Shown here piece after piece: positions 54,211 to 62,945 of a stretch of DNA of 64,000 bases. Numbering within the stretch: the stretch's first letter is position 1; every line of letters starts with the position of its first letter. The translations under genes were made by a program, and so were the position numbers. The DNA comes from Phocaeicola_A sp045545095. Its GTDB lineage: Bacteria; Bacteroidota; Bacteroidia; Bacteroidales; Bacteroidaceae. Location: positions 1 to 64,000 of the forward strand of contig JAZQAG010000022.1 in assembly GCA_045545095.1 (NCBI GenBank). Direction: 5' to 3'. A model generated the notes under the pieces. It ran no database searches. It was given only the letters and a program-made list of their open reading frames with translations, and had not been told where the DNA came from.

Positions 54211-54410
54211 ATTTTTGTTTGCCGTTATTTTTTTCGTTTGTTGTTCAAAAGATTTTCCGTATAGGAAGAGGTTAATTTCTATTTATTGTTTCCTATAATT
54301 TGTATAGGGTTATATTATGATACTTAAAAACGAAAAAGGTTTATTCTTTTTTTTACGTTTTTATGCCTTTTTTTGTCATACTAAAATAAAAACAATAATA
54401 TTTTTCTGTA

Positions 54411-55199
54411 TTAGTTCTTGAATACTTTTTGAATGCATCCGTACGCATCAAATGTTTTTCTACCAGCCAACCATAAAGTTATCATTAATGACAGGATAGA
54501 AGCTGTGACAGTAATGACAATGATCATCATTTGATATTTGATAGCGACATTGGGTGACGAACCGCCTAATATCTGTCCAATCATGGTACCTGGCAGAGCT
54601 ACTAATCCCATGACTGCCATATTGGCAATGGCTGGGCTGAAGGCTTTGATGATGGCTTCTCGTACAAAAGGAGCCGTTGCCTCATTTCGGGTGGCTCCAT
54701 TTCCCAGCAAGTAGTAATATAGTTGTTGTTCTCGCATCAGATTCGTATAATATGTGTTCAATGCTATTACATTGCTGGACAGCATATTTCCCATTAATAT
54801 TCCAAATATTGGTATCATGTATTGTGTTCCAAATATATTGTCCAATTGTAATACTATTCCTAAAAAATAGAGTCCAACCAATATGGCTGATGTAAGGAAT
54901 CCTACGGCTATAGGTATCATAAGAATATTACGCTTTAATCGCGTACGTGAAAGTGCAGTCTCCGTAGCTACAAACACCATGATGAATACCCACAAGAAGT
55001 TTATCCACGGGTTGTTCCATAGAAAAAGGTATTTTAAATACATACCGATGAGGAACAGTTGCACCACCATACGTAGTGCTCCTACAATAGTTGATTTGAC
55101 CAATCCGGTCTTGAATCGGTAGAAAAAATATATAGGTACGAGAAGCAGTACCATACCGATGCCTAATCCCCAGTAGCTGATGTCTATCGTTGTTCCCAA
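54411..55199 (-). CDS. FetB-like (UPF0014) ABC permease
   Basis: A 262-residue protein with about seven membrane segments, of the FetB/YbbM family. Family landmarks: ALRMVVQLFLIGMYLKYLF near 41-59, MIPIFGILMGNMLSSNVIAL (about 128-147), a large conserved cytoplasmic loop GATRNEATAPFVREAIIKAF (about 168-187) and ALPGTMIGQILGGSSP. In E. coli FetAB is linked to iron export and oxidative-stress resistance; the substrate here is inferred only from family. It follows the ATPase gene by 16 bases. Confidence 0.88.
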   Translation of the reverse strand: MGTTIDISYWGLGIGMVLLLVPIYFFYRFKTGLVKSTIVGALRMVVQLFLIGMYLKYLFLWNNPWINFLWVFIMVFVATETALSRTRLKRNILMIPIAVGFLTSAILVGLYFLGIVLQLDNIFGTQYMIPIFGILMGNMLSSNVIALNTYYTNLMREQQLYYYLLGNGATRNEATAPFVREAIIKAFSPAIANMAVMGLVALPGTMIGQILGGSSPNVAIKYQMMIIVITVTASILSLMITLWLAGRKTFDAYGCIQKVFKN

Positions 55200-55215
55200 C
55201 TTTATGATTTTTGAA

Positions 55216-55851
55216 TTATGAATTGTGATTTGTTAGTTCTACAACTTTGTTACAACCCTCTATGAAAAGGGGGTCGTGTGATACAGCCAATACAGCTCTG
55301 CCTTTGATGGCCAATTGTTGTACGAATTGTAGGGCTTTTTGGGCAGAGGATTTGTCTAATGCCGAGGTCGGTTCATCAATGATTATGAGTGGCTTCTCTT
55401 GCAGGGCTGTAATGGCCAATAATATGCGTTGTTTTTGTCCGCCAGATATTTCGTGTAAGCGTTTTTCCAATAACTCTTTTTCCAAATCCAATGCATCGAA
55501 GTATTCCAATAGTTTTTCTTTCGGAAAAGCTGTACTTTTGTTTACTTTTAAATTAAAAGGCAAATTGACCATTTCTTTCACCCATTCGCAAGGTAATGAC
55601 AGCGCTTGTGGCATCCAAGCGATACTGTGTCTGATGGCGTGAACCGTTTGGGGGGTCAATTGGATACCATCTACCACGATTGCTCCCTTATATGGGGACA
55701 CGAATCCCATTATAGCCTTCAGTAGTGTGGTCTTCCCACATCCTGAAGGGCCTGTCAGGCAAACGAGTTCTCCTTTTGCCACATGTAGATTTTGAGCTAT
55801 AAAGATGTTCGTCTGTCCGAATCGTATTCCCAAGTCCTCAATTCGTAGCAT
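55216..55851 (-). CDS. FetA-like ABC ATPase
   Basis: A 211-residue ABC ATPase: Walker A LTGPSGCGKTTLL (about 31-43), Q-loop WMPQAL, signature ISGGQKQR (about 133-140), Walker B LIIIDEPTSALDK, H-loop AVSHDP. Short single-domain form as in FetA/YbbL. It is the first gene of a two-gene unit with the FetB-like permease. A near-consensus minus-strand -7 box TATCTTCG is at 55877-55884. Confidence 0.88.
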   Translation of the reverse strand: MLRIEDLGIRFGQTNIFIAQNLHVAKGELVCLTGPSGCGKTTLLKAIMGFVSPYKGAIVVDGIQLTPQTVHAIRHSIAWMPQALSLPCEWVKEMVNLPFNLKVNKSTAFPKEKLLEYFDALDLEKELLEKRLHEISGGQKQRILLAITALQEKPLIIIDEPTSALDKSSAQKALQFVQQLAIKGRAVLAVSHDPLFIEGCNKVVELTNHNS

Positions 55852-55884
55852 ATTCCCTATTTTTTAAAAGGTCGTGCGAAGATA

Positions 55885-56133
55885 CGAATATTTATCCGTT
55901 TTTACGCTTCTACGTGGAAATATTTTTATTTAGGTCAGAAAAAATAAAAATGGTATATAGGCATGTGTGTTGAATTTCTGGATTTTTATACTTTGAATCA
56001 AAAACTCTTGTATCACATTGTATATTCTTTATGGATCTCAATTTTTCTTCCCTTTTTGTTTCATGTTGTTGTCTTTGTGTTTCCCAAGAAGAAAATCTGA
56101 AGATTGCTGTTGGAAAATTAATCTATTCCTTAT
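55885..56133. other. AT-rich divergent intergenic region
   Basis: About 250 bases between the FetA-like promoter and the xylanase -7 box. No gene or strong hairpin seen. Confidence 0.45.
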
Positions 56134-56141
56134 TATATTTG
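56110..56141 (+). promoter_or_regulatory. Probable xylanase promoter
   Basis: TATATTTG at 56134-56141 with TTGG (one off TTTG) at 56110-56113 and a 20-base spacer. The start codon is 40 bases downstream. Confidence 0.6.
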
Positions 56142-56181
56142 CGAACAAAATCATCTATAAATCTATAAAAGATTAAATAAA

Positions 56182-58866
56182 ATGAATCGAACGTATACTA
56201 TTATTTGTTGGCAGAAGGTTTTACCTGCCTTCTTATTGTTGGGTACTGCCTTGTTTCCGTCAATGGATTCTTATGCTCAATTGTCATCCAATCCAGATAA
56301 ATTCTTGGGTAACATTACTACCAGTTACAATGTCGATTATGGTAGTGAGAAATTCTATACTCTATGGAATCAGATAACTCCTGAAAATGAATCGAAATGG
56401 TCATCTATAGAAGGTACACGTGGTCGTTTCAGCTGGGGTGGATGTGATAATGCATATAACTATGCCAAGCAACATGGCTTCCCATTCAAATTTCATACAT
56501 TGGTGTGGGGATCTCAATATCCTGGTTGGATGGATAATTTATCCACAGAAGAGCAGTACAAGGAGATTGTTGAATGGATGGATGCCGTTAAATCCAAATA
56601 CCCAGATCTTCCTATGATTGATGTTGTGAATGAGGCTGTCCCTGGGCATGCACCAGCTCCTTACAAAGCCGCTCTTGGTGGTGATGGAAAAACTGGTTAC
56701 GATTGGATTATCAAGGCTTTTGAAATGGCTTATGAGCGTTGGCCAAATGCGATTCTTATTTATAATGATTACAATACCTTCCAATGGCAGCGTACAGAAT
56801 TTATAAATCTGGTCAAAATACTACGTGATGCTGGTGCCCCTGTGGATGCTTATGGATGTCAATCGCATGATTTGACGGATATGAACGTCACAAATTTTAA
56901 ATCGGCCATGGTTGAGATTCAGAATGCACTGAAAATGCCTATGTACAGTACTGAGTATGATATTGGTACTTCTGATGATAATCTTCAACTTCAGCGATAT
57001 AAAGAACAAATACCTTATATGTGGGAGGCCGATTATTGTGCAGGCATCACTTTATGGGGATACATATATGGCCGTACATGGACGACTGATGGTAATTCTG
57101 GTATTATTAAGGATGGAAAAGACCGTCCTGCTATGACTTGGTTGCGTGAATATATGCAGACTGATGCCGCAAAGAATGCCAAAAGCCCCTACCCCGGTAT
57201 GGTGAAAGAGGCCTCTGTTTATATAAAGCCTGCATCATTATCGGCTACTAAGAATGAAGCGATGCCCATTACTGTGCGTGCTAAAATGAAAACAAAGATT
57301 ATTGATCATATTGACCTTTATGTCAAAAACAAATTGTATTGTACATTGACTGAGGCTCCTTATGATACGGTTTATACTCCTACCGTATTAGGCCGACATG
57401 ATTTGAAGGCTGTGGTGGTTGCTACTGATGGGTCTCAATATGAACGTGTTGGCGGATTTACAGCCTACAATCCTCGTACTCCTTTCAAGGGAGTTGTCAA
57501 TTTACCAGGTACAGTGCAGGCTGAAAATTTCGATGCAGGAGCTGATGGCATTTCATATCACGATTCAGATACTCGTAATGAAGGGACTACGGCTTATCGT
57601 ACAGATGGTGGCGGCGTGGACATTGTAAATGGAAATGGTAACTATGCTATAGGTTATACCAATGCTGGCGAATGGTTGGAATATACGGTGAATGTTACCA
57701 AAGCTGGTATTTATACATATGATGCTTATGTCTCGTCTGGTGTCACAACTTCTTCCGTTAGCCTCTCTCTGCGGAAGGGTGATGACCTCGTACCTCTTAC
57801 TGGGGTTTTGTCTGTACCCTGTGTGACGGCTAATAATTGGGATACTTATCGTACATTGCATGGTCGTCTGTTAGTGAAATTGGAAGAAGGACAGCAAATT
57901 ATCCGTTTAAACATTACAGGTAGCACATGCAATATTGACAAAGTGGTATTCACCCATTTGAATATTGATGACAATATCCAGGTTGCAATAAGTCCAGAAC
58001 CGGCACCAGCTATAGTCAACACCAACACGACTATTCGGGTGAATGCGTCTTCACCTAACGGTTCTATTGCCAATGTGAAACTCTATGTAGATGATATTTT
58101 GCTCAAGACTCTTACTGCAGTTCCTTATGAAGTTAGTTATAAGCCTACGCAGAAACGAATATATCAGATTACTGCTGTAGCTACTGATTCCGAAGGCTAT
58201 CAGTCAGAAGTTGCCACTTATGCTTTGCGTGTCAATAATAGGCGTTCTCCTTATGTTGGTGTCATTACCCTTCCTGGTACCATTGAAGCAGAGAACTTTG
58301 ACAAGGGCGGTGAAGAGAGCACCTTCCATGATAAAGATGCTGTTGATCAAGGTAATACGTCATATCGCACCGATAATGAAGGACTTGACATTATTACGGT
58401 GCCTGATGGTGGTTATGCTGTTGGCAATACCATGCCTAAGGAATGGATGGAGTATACAGTTAATGTTACAGAACCAGGTCTATATACTTATGAAGCGACC
58501 GTATCATCCCAAGTTTCCGGATCTAATTTCTCTATTGGTCTTGTTGATACTGATGGTACTATTACTGCTCTTTGTAAAGTTACAGTGCCTAATACTGGAG
58601 GTAAAGACAAATACAAAGTTGTTTCTGGCACCTTGGGAGCCCATCTTCCCATTGGCCAACATGTGCTTCGTTTTACAATTAATGCAGCCTTAGGTAATAT
58701 TGATAGGGTTGATTTCAAATGTATTCAAAGTACTGGTGTTCGTGCCGTTGGTGCTGATATGTTTATCTTTACTGAAGGCCCTCTTTATACTCCTGACGGT
58801 GTTCAAATCTTTGAAGGGTACAAAGGGGTTGTGATTAAGGATGGTAAGAAGTTTTGGAAGAGGTAA
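56182..58866 (+). CDS. Secreted GH10 endo-1,4-beta-xylanase with two CBM6 modules
   Basis: An 894-residue modular enzyme that would cut the beta-1,4 backbone of xylan outside the cytoplasm. Signal peptide 1-32 (ending MDSYA). GH10 domain about 36-330: TPENESKW, acid/base E151 in DVVNEAVPGH and nucleophile E258 in STEYDIGTSD. Then an Ig-like module (~345-430), CBM6-type module 1 (~440-592; TVQAENFDAG, NAGEWLEYTVNV), a second Ig-like module (~600-686) and CBM6-type module 2 (~697-847). The C-terminus (852-894) ends with YTPDGVQIFEGYKGVVIKDG, resembling the anchor or sorting tails of Bacteroidota extracellular proteins. No SusCD pair is nearby. Confidence 0.93.
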   Translation: MNRTYTIICWQKVLPAFLLLGTALFPSMDSYAQLSSNPDKFLGNITTSYNVDYGSEKFYTLWNQITPENESKWSSIEGTRGRFSWGGCDNAYNYAKQHGFPFKFHTLVWGSQYPGWMDNLSTEEQYKEIVEWMDAVKSKYPDLPMIDVVNEAVPGHAPAPYKAALGGDGKTGYDWIIKAFEMAYERWPNAILIYNDYNTFQWQRTEFINLVKILRDAGAPVDAYGCQSHDLTDMNVTNFKSAMVEIQNALKMPMYSTEYDIGTSDDNLQLQRYKEQIPYMWEADYCAGITLWGYIYGRTWTTDGNSGIIKDGKDRPAMTWLREYMQTDAAKNAKSPYPGMVKEASVYIKPASLSATKNEAMPITVRAKMKTKIIDHIDLYVKNKLYCTLTEAPYDTVYTPTVLGRHDLKAVVVATDGSQYERVGGFTAYNPRTPFKGVVNLPGTVQAENFDAGADGISYHDSDTRNEGTTAYRTDGGGVDIVNGNGNYAIGYTNAGEWLEYTVNVTKAGIYTYDAYVSSGVTTSSVSLSLRKGDDLVPLTGVLSVPCVTANNWDTYRTLHGRLLVKLEEGQQIIRLNITGSTCNIDKVVFTHLNIDDNIQVAISPEPAPAIVNTNTTIRVNASSPNGSIANVKLYVDDILLKTLTAVPYEVSYKPTQKRIYQITAVATDSEGYQSEVATYALRVNNRRSPYVGVITLPGTIEAENFDKGGEESTFHDKDAVDQGNTSYRTDNEGLDIITVPDGGYAVGNTMPKEWMEYTVNVTEPGLYTYEATVSSQVSGSNFSIGLVDTDGTITALCKVTVPNTGGKDKYKVVSGTLGAHLPIGQHVLRFTINAALGNIDRVDFKCIQSTGVRAVGADMFIFTEGPLYTPDGVQIFEGYKGVVIKDGKKFWKR

Positions 58867-58889
58867 TTATTGATATAAATTAGGAGCGG

Positions 58890-58962
58890 GATATCCTTTT
58901 CATCATCTTTCCAATACGAAATCCTGAAAGATGGAGGAATGATGATGAATATGGATATCCGT
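58890..58962. repeat. Inverted repeat downstream of the xylanase gene
   Basis: GGATATCC plus TCATCATC on the left pairs imperfectly with the reverse complement on the right, ending GGATATCC. It is a likely terminator or mRNA-stabilising hairpin; CTTTTT follows. Confidence 0.65.
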
Positions 58963-58980
58963 CCCTTTTTAGTTAATAGA

Positions 58981-59012
58981 TTTGTTTATTCGCTCAGAAA
59001 ATTTTATTTTTG
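58981..59012 (+). promoter_or_regulatory. Sigma-ABfr-type promoter of the SMR gene
   Basis: TTTG at 58981-58984, a 20-base spacer and TATTTTTG at 59005-59012. A 60-base leader precedes the ATG. Confidence 0.83.
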
Positions 59013-59081
59013 CACACTAAAAATTTATCGTAGGATTGAAAATCCCACAGATTACTCCGTCTAAAGGTATATTGTTGTATT

Positions 59082-59402
59082 ATGAATTGGATTATCCTCG
59101 TGATAGCAGGGTTGTGCGAAGTAGGTTTTACTTTTTGTTTGGGCAAAGCCAAATCTGTTACCGGTTTGCTTTATTGGGAATGGATGGGTGGTTTCTTATT
59201 TTTTACTGTAGCCAGCATGTGGCTGTTGGCTAAGGCTACTCAATCGCTTCCTATTGGTTCGGCATATCCTGTATGGACAGGTATTGGTGCTGTGGGGACA
59301 GTCCTTATCGGTATTTTTTTCTTTCATGAGCCCGCAACTTTTTGGCGTCTTTTTTTTATCACCACTCTTATAGCTTCCATTATTGGCCTCAAAATAGTAT
59401 AA
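59082..59402 (+). CDS. SMR-family exporter (Gdx/SugE-like)
   Basis: A 106-residue protein with four membrane helices and the essential glutamate E13 in VIAGLCEVGFTF. WIILVIAGLCEVGF and the SLPIGSAYPVWTGIGAVGTV stretch match the SugE/Gdx branch more than EmrE; members of that branch export guanidinium, while others export quaternary ammonium compounds. It would work as an antiparallel dimer in the inner membrane. Monocistronic with its own consensus promoter. Confidence 0.88.
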   Translation: MNWIILVIAGLCEVGFTFCLGKAKSVTGLLYWEWMGGFLFFTVASMWLLAKATQSLPIGSAYPVWTGIGAVGTVLIGIFFFHEPATFWRLFFITTLIASIIGLKIV

Positions 59403-59482
59403 AGGTGAATAGAATGATGAAATGGGATTGTATGCTCGGATCTTAATTTTTCTATCAAAAATGAAAGAATTTTGCGAAAATA

Positions 59483-59514
59483 TTTGGTCGTTTCGTGGGA
59501 AATGTATAATTTTG
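59483..59514 (+). promoter_or_regulatory. Sigma-ABfr-type promoter of tRNA-Lys
   Basis: TTTG at 59483-59486, a 20-base spacer and TAATTTTG at 59507-59514; the tRNA begins 43 bases later. Confidence 0.85.
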
Positions 59515-59557
59515 CACCGCATTTAAAAACAAGGGGGCTTTGGAGAAAAAATGACAT

Positions 59558-59630
59558 GCGTTCTTAGCTCAGTTGGTAGAGCAACTGACTCTTAATCAGT
59601 GGGTCCAGGGTTCGAATCCCTGAGAGCGTA
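59558..59630 (+). tRNA. tRNA-Lys (anticodon CTT)
   Basis: A 73-base cloverleaf. Acceptor GCGTTCT/AGAGCGT (two G-U pairs), D arm GCTC/GAGC, anticodon stem ACTGA/TCAGT with loop CTCTTAA (CTT), T arm CAGGG/CCCTG with loop TTCGAAT. Discriminator A, no encoded CCA. Confidence 0.96.
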
Positions 59631-59632
59631 CA

Positions 59633-59661
59633 AAGGAGATAAAGTTTTATCTCCTTTTTTT
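59633..59661 (+). terminator. Terminator of tRNA-Lys
   Basis: AAGGAGATAAA pairs with TTTATCTCCTT, followed by a T run. It begins 2 bases after the tRNA. Confidence 0.9.
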
Positions 59662-59776
59662 ATTGCCTGTTTGAGATTACTATATAAGTTGGTTGGCAGG
59701 TTTTACAAGTTTTGTTTCCTGGCAAAAAAAACTCTAAAATTATCCGTAGAAAATTTTTTTTCCCAAATATAAAGAC

Positions 59777-59784
59777 TACCTTTG
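59777..59784 (+). promoter_or_regulatory. -7 box of the HU-CCDC81/SPOR gene
   Basis: TACCTTTG, 56 bases before the start codon. No exact -33 TTTG at the right spacing. Confidence 0.6.
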
Positions 59785-59840
59785 CAAAGTTAATGTGATT
59801 TTAGACTACCTTATATATAAAAATAGGTGAGAAATAAAGC

Positions 59841-60995
59841 ATGAAAGAACTGACCAAACATATTGAAGCTTTGTTGTTAGACAATGATTGTGTGATTCTT
59901 CCAAATTTTGGAGGGTTTATCACTAATCACGCGTCAGCTCAATGGCTTGAAGAGGAGAATACCTTCTTGCCGCCCTACCGCACCATAGGCTTCAATCCAC
60001 AATTGAAAATCAATGATGGATTGCTGGTACAGTCATATATGCAGACTCACGATGCAACATTTCCTGAAGCGCTGAAAATGGTCGAAAAGGCTATAGACAG
60101 ATTGAGTGAATTTCTTTATAAAGAAGGTGTTGTGGAGTTGCGTGGCATAGGTCGCTTATGTAGAACATATACTGGGGATTTCTATTTTGAGCCGACGGAG
60201 GATGGAGTGCTTACCCCTACCCTTTACGGTTTAAGTTCGGTGGAAGTTGTGCCCGTAGAGCAATTAATTACTCAGCGTAAAGAGCTGGAGAAGGTAGAAG
60301 TGCTTGCTCCGACTGCATATGTGGAGATATCAAAAGAAGAGAAAACTGAAGTTCAACGAGATGACAAGACGATAACTATCAAGTTTGGTCGCGAATGGAT
60401 AACAAATATTGCAGCAACGGCAGCGGCTATAGTCATGTTTTTTTTATGGTCAACTCCAGTAGATAACACTTATGTTGAGGAAGAGAATTTTGCTTCGTTA
60501 GGAAGTGTGAGTGTATTTGAACAAGTAAAAGATGAATCGTTGCTAACGACCCTTTTCGAGATTCCGATGGAGAAGCCAGCGGAAGCAGTTAAACTTGTAG
60601 CTCCGGTTGCCGTAGAGAAACCTGCGGAAGCAGTTAAACCTGTAGCTCCGATTACCGTAGAGAAGCCAGCGGAAGCAGTTAAACCTGTAGCTCCGATTGT
60701 TGTAGGAAAATCAGCTGAGATTGTTAAGCCAGTAACTCCAGCAGAAGTTAAGAAAACTCCTGTAGCTAGGTTTAATATTATTGTGGCCAGTGTCGCATCA
60801 GAAATCGATGCGGAGAAAGCAATTAAAGATTTTGCAGAAAAGGGGCATCCAGGGGCATTCCTTATCAAAGGTAGTGGGCGATTCCGGATTGCTTTGAAGG
60901 CTTTTGAGGCTGAGTCGGAAGCATATCGTGTAGCAAATGAATTAAAGAGGGATGAACTCTTCAAACATGCTTGGGTGCTGAAAACCAAAAGATAA
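59841..60995 (+). CDS. HU-CCDC81 and SPOR domain membrane protein
   Basis: A 384-residue protein. The N-terminal ~130 residues match the bacterial HU-CCDC81 domains, an HU-like pair (LPNFGGFITN near 20-29, GVVELRGIGRLCRT near 95-108). One membrane helix follows (about 194-211). The periplasmic part has a Pro/Ala/Val-rich stalk of three to four 15-residue repeats (EKPAEAVKPVAPITV; DNA 60570-60735) and a C-terminal SPOR domain (about 308-384) that binds denuded peptidoglycan at division sites. It may link chromosome or cytoplasmic partners to the cell wall. Confidence 0.87.
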   Translation: MKELTKHIEALLLDNDCVILPNFGGFITNHASAQWLEEENTFLPPYRTIGFNPQLKINDGLLVQSYMQTHDATFPEALKMVEKAIDRLSEFLYKEGVVELRGIGRLCRTYTGDFYFEPTEDGVLTPTLYGLSSVEVVPVEQLITQRKELEKVEVLAPTAYVEISKEEKTEVQRDDKTITIKFGREWITNIAATAAAIVMFFLWSTPVDNTYVEEENFASLGSVSVFEQVKDESLLTTLFEIPMEKPAEAVKLVAPVAVEKPAEAVKPVAPITVEKPAEAVKPVAPIVVGKSAEIVKPVTPAEVKKTPVARFNIIVASVASEIDAEKAIKDFAEKGHPGAFLIKGSGRFRIALKAFEAESEAYRVANELKRDELFKHAWVLKTKR

Positions 60996-61016
60996 ATTGA
61001 ATATAAGTTTGTAGTG

Positions 61017-61088
61017 TTGGGCTGCGAGCAGCGAGTGACGATTTATCATGAAGATGGATGTTTGCCTCACTTGTGGTTCGCAGCCCAA
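61017..61088. terminator. Inverted repeat after the HU-CCDC81/SPOR gene
   Basis: TTGGGCTGCGA (61017-61027) and TCGCAGCCCAA (61078-61088) are exact complements, with about 50 bases between. Possible terminator. Confidence 0.55.
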
Positions 61089-61154
61089 TTTCTAATGATA
61101 GAGATATTCTTCTTTACTTTAATATGACAGTCTGAATAATTATTAATTGAGATA

Positions 61155-61685
61155 ATGAAAAGAGTAAGATGCCCGAAGTGTGAGAACTTCATAACATTTG
61201 ATGAAACAAAATATAGCGATGGACAGTCGTTGGTCTTTGTGTGTCCAGATTGTAAAAAACAGTTTGGTATACGTATCGGTATGTCGAAACTGAAAGCTGT
61301 ACGTAGGGAGGAAAAGGTGGACGAGCAAGAAAATCGCGAAGCCTGTGGAAGTATAGTCGTAGTTGAAAATGTGTTTGGATACAAACAGGTGTTACCTCTT
61401 TACGAAGGGGATAATACGATAGGGCGTAGAAATATTGGTACAGACATCACAACTCCTATTGAAACATCGGACCCTAGCATGGATCGCCATCATTGTATTA
61501 TTCATGTGGGGAAAAGTCGCAATGGGGGGCTTGTTTATACTTTACGCGACGGATTAAGTAATACTGGAACTTTTCTGATGAACGAAATTTTAGGTCCAAA
61601 GGATCGTATTCGTGTCTATGATGGAGATATTATTACTATTGGCGCCACTACTATAATCTTGCGCGAAGGGGAGGGGTTGGATTAA
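61155..61685 (+). CDS. Zinc-ribbon and FHA domain protein
   Basis: A 176-residue protein. The N-terminus is a four-cysteine zinc ribbon (RCPKCENF at 5-12, VCPDCKKQFG at about 29-38) as in zinc-ribbon_4/5 families. Residues about 70-170 form an FHA domain with the phosphothreonine-binding signature NTIGRR, SDPSMDRHHC and LSNTGTFLMN. It therefore probably binds a phosphothreonine-bearing partner. No kinase gene is adjacent. It lies between the HU-CCDC81/SPOR gene and rpoD on the same strand. Confidence 0.87.
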   Translation: MKRVRCPKCENFITFDETKYSDGQSLVFVCPDCKKQFGIRIGMSKLKAVRREEKVDEQENREACGSIVVVENVFGYKQVLPLYEGDNTIGRRNIGTDITTPIETSDPSMDRHHCIIHVGKSRNGGLVYTLRDGLSNTGTFLMNEILGPKDRIRVYDGDIITIGATTIILREGEGLD

Positions 61686-61878
61686 TGATGTTTTTTTTCT
61701 TCTATTTGGAAAAATATTTTTCTAACCAAGGAAAAATGTTTTCTCAAGTAATATTTATAGAAACGAAATTATCAGAGAGAAACAATTTTTGGAGATTAAA
61801 TTTTATCTTTTTTTTGAATTTTCAAAAGATAATCTCTATATTTTTCTAAAAACGCATCTTTTATTAAAGAAAAAATAG

Positions 61879-61886
61879 TAACTTTG
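61879..61886 (+). promoter_or_regulatory. -7 box of rpoD
   Basis: TAACTTTG, 23 bases before the rpoD ATG. No TTTG at the -33 position; the upstream ~190 bases are AT-rich with no gene. Confidence 0.65.
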
Positions 61887-61909
61887 CCGTTCAAAATCGA
61901 TTTTGGATA

Positions 61910-62773
61910 ATGAGACAACTAAAAATCACTAAAAGTATTACCAACCGCAGTAGCGAGGCTCTCGACAAATATTTGCTGGAGATTGGTAAAGAAGAATTAG
62001 TTTCTGTTGAGGAAGAAGTAGAGTTGGCGCAACGTATCCGACAAGGTGATCAACGTGCCTTGGAAAAGTTGACCAAAGCCAATTTGCGTTTTGTGGTATC
62101 TGTAGCAAAGCAGTATCAGAATCAGGGACTTAGTCTTCAAGATCTTATTAATGAGGGAAACATAGGACTTATCAAGGCTGCACAGAAATTTGACGAGACA
62201 CGAGGATTCAAATTTATCAGTTATGCTGTTTGGTGGATTCGCCAATCAATTCTTCAGGCATTGGCAGAACAATCCCGTATTGTGCGTCTGCCGCTCAATC
62301 AGGTGGGATCAGTGAACAAAATCAACAAAGTCCTTTCTAAATTTGAGCAAGAAAATGAGCGTCGTCCTTCAGTAGCCGAATTGGCCGACGAGTTGAATAT
62401 TGAAGAAGAAAAAATATCCGAGGTGTTGCGTGTTTCCGGACGTCAGGTTTCAGTAGATGCCCCTTTCCAAGATGGTGAAGAAAACTGTTTGTTGGATGTG
62501 TTGACCAATGAGGATGCTCCGCATACGGACAGTCCTATGGATAAAGAGTCACTTTGTTCAGAATTGGACAATATACTTTCTGCAGTATTGAAAGATCGCG
62601 AAAAGAAGGTAATAGTCATGTCATTTGGTATCGGATGTCATGAAAAATCATTGGAGGAGATTGGTGATTTGTTAGGCCTCACACGTGAACGTGTACGCCA
62701 AATAAAAGAAAAATCACTCCGTAAAATCAAAAATGATCCGGGAAGTAAGATTCTTTTGAAATATCTAGGATAA
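61910..62773 (+). CDS. rpoD: Primary sigma factor RpoD (sigma-ABfr type)
   Basis: A 287-residue sigma-70 factor that directs RNA polymerase to housekeeping promoters. It lacks region 1.1, as in Bacteroidota. Region 1.2 (SSEALDKYLLEIGKEELVS, 13-31) is followed by region 2 with LRFVVSVAKQYQNQGLSLQD and the melting/-10 recognition helix RGFKFISYAVWWIRQSI (about 98-114), region 3 (RLPLNQVGSVNKINK on) and region 4 with the helix-turn-helix SLEEIGDLLGLTRERVRQIK. Consistent with the TAnnTTTG promoters seen throughout the window. Confidence 0.96.
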   Translation: MRQLKITKSITNRSSEALDKYLLEIGKEELVSVEEEVELAQRIRQGDQRALEKLTKANLRFVVSVAKQYQNQGLSLQDLINEGNIGLIKAAQKFDETRGFKFISYAVWWIRQSILQALAEQSRIVRLPLNQVGSVNKINKVLSKFEQENERRPSVAELADELNIEEEKISEVLRVSGRQVSVDAPFQDGEENCLLDVLTNEDAPHTDSPMDKESLCSELDNILSAVLKDREKKVIVMSFGIGCHEKSLEEIGDLLGLTRERVRQIKEKSLRKIKNDPGSKILLKYLG

Positions 62774-62810
62774 ATGGTGTAAAATAAGGGCATCATATAA
62801 AAACAATTTG

Positions 62811-62837
62811 GGAGGGACATATGTTCCCTCCTTTTTC
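62811..62837 (+). terminator. Terminator of rpoD
   Basis: GGAGGGACAT pairs with ATGTTCCCTCC (one bulge), then CTTTTTC. It begins 38 bases after the stop. Confidence 0.85.
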
Positions 62838-62945
62838 TTTTATGCTGTATAACATATATGTAGACGTAAAATATATGAAAAAGTTTTTGTTACTTTGTAC
62901 AATCAAATGAAATTACTTTATTAACTAACAAAAACTAAAGCAGCA

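Noticed and set aside
59013..59081. Guanidine riboswitch in the leader of the SMR gene
   Set aside because: The leader is only ~65 bases; I see a small GGATT/AATCC hairpin but not the paired ACGR loops of guanidine-II nor the guanidine-III pseudoknot.
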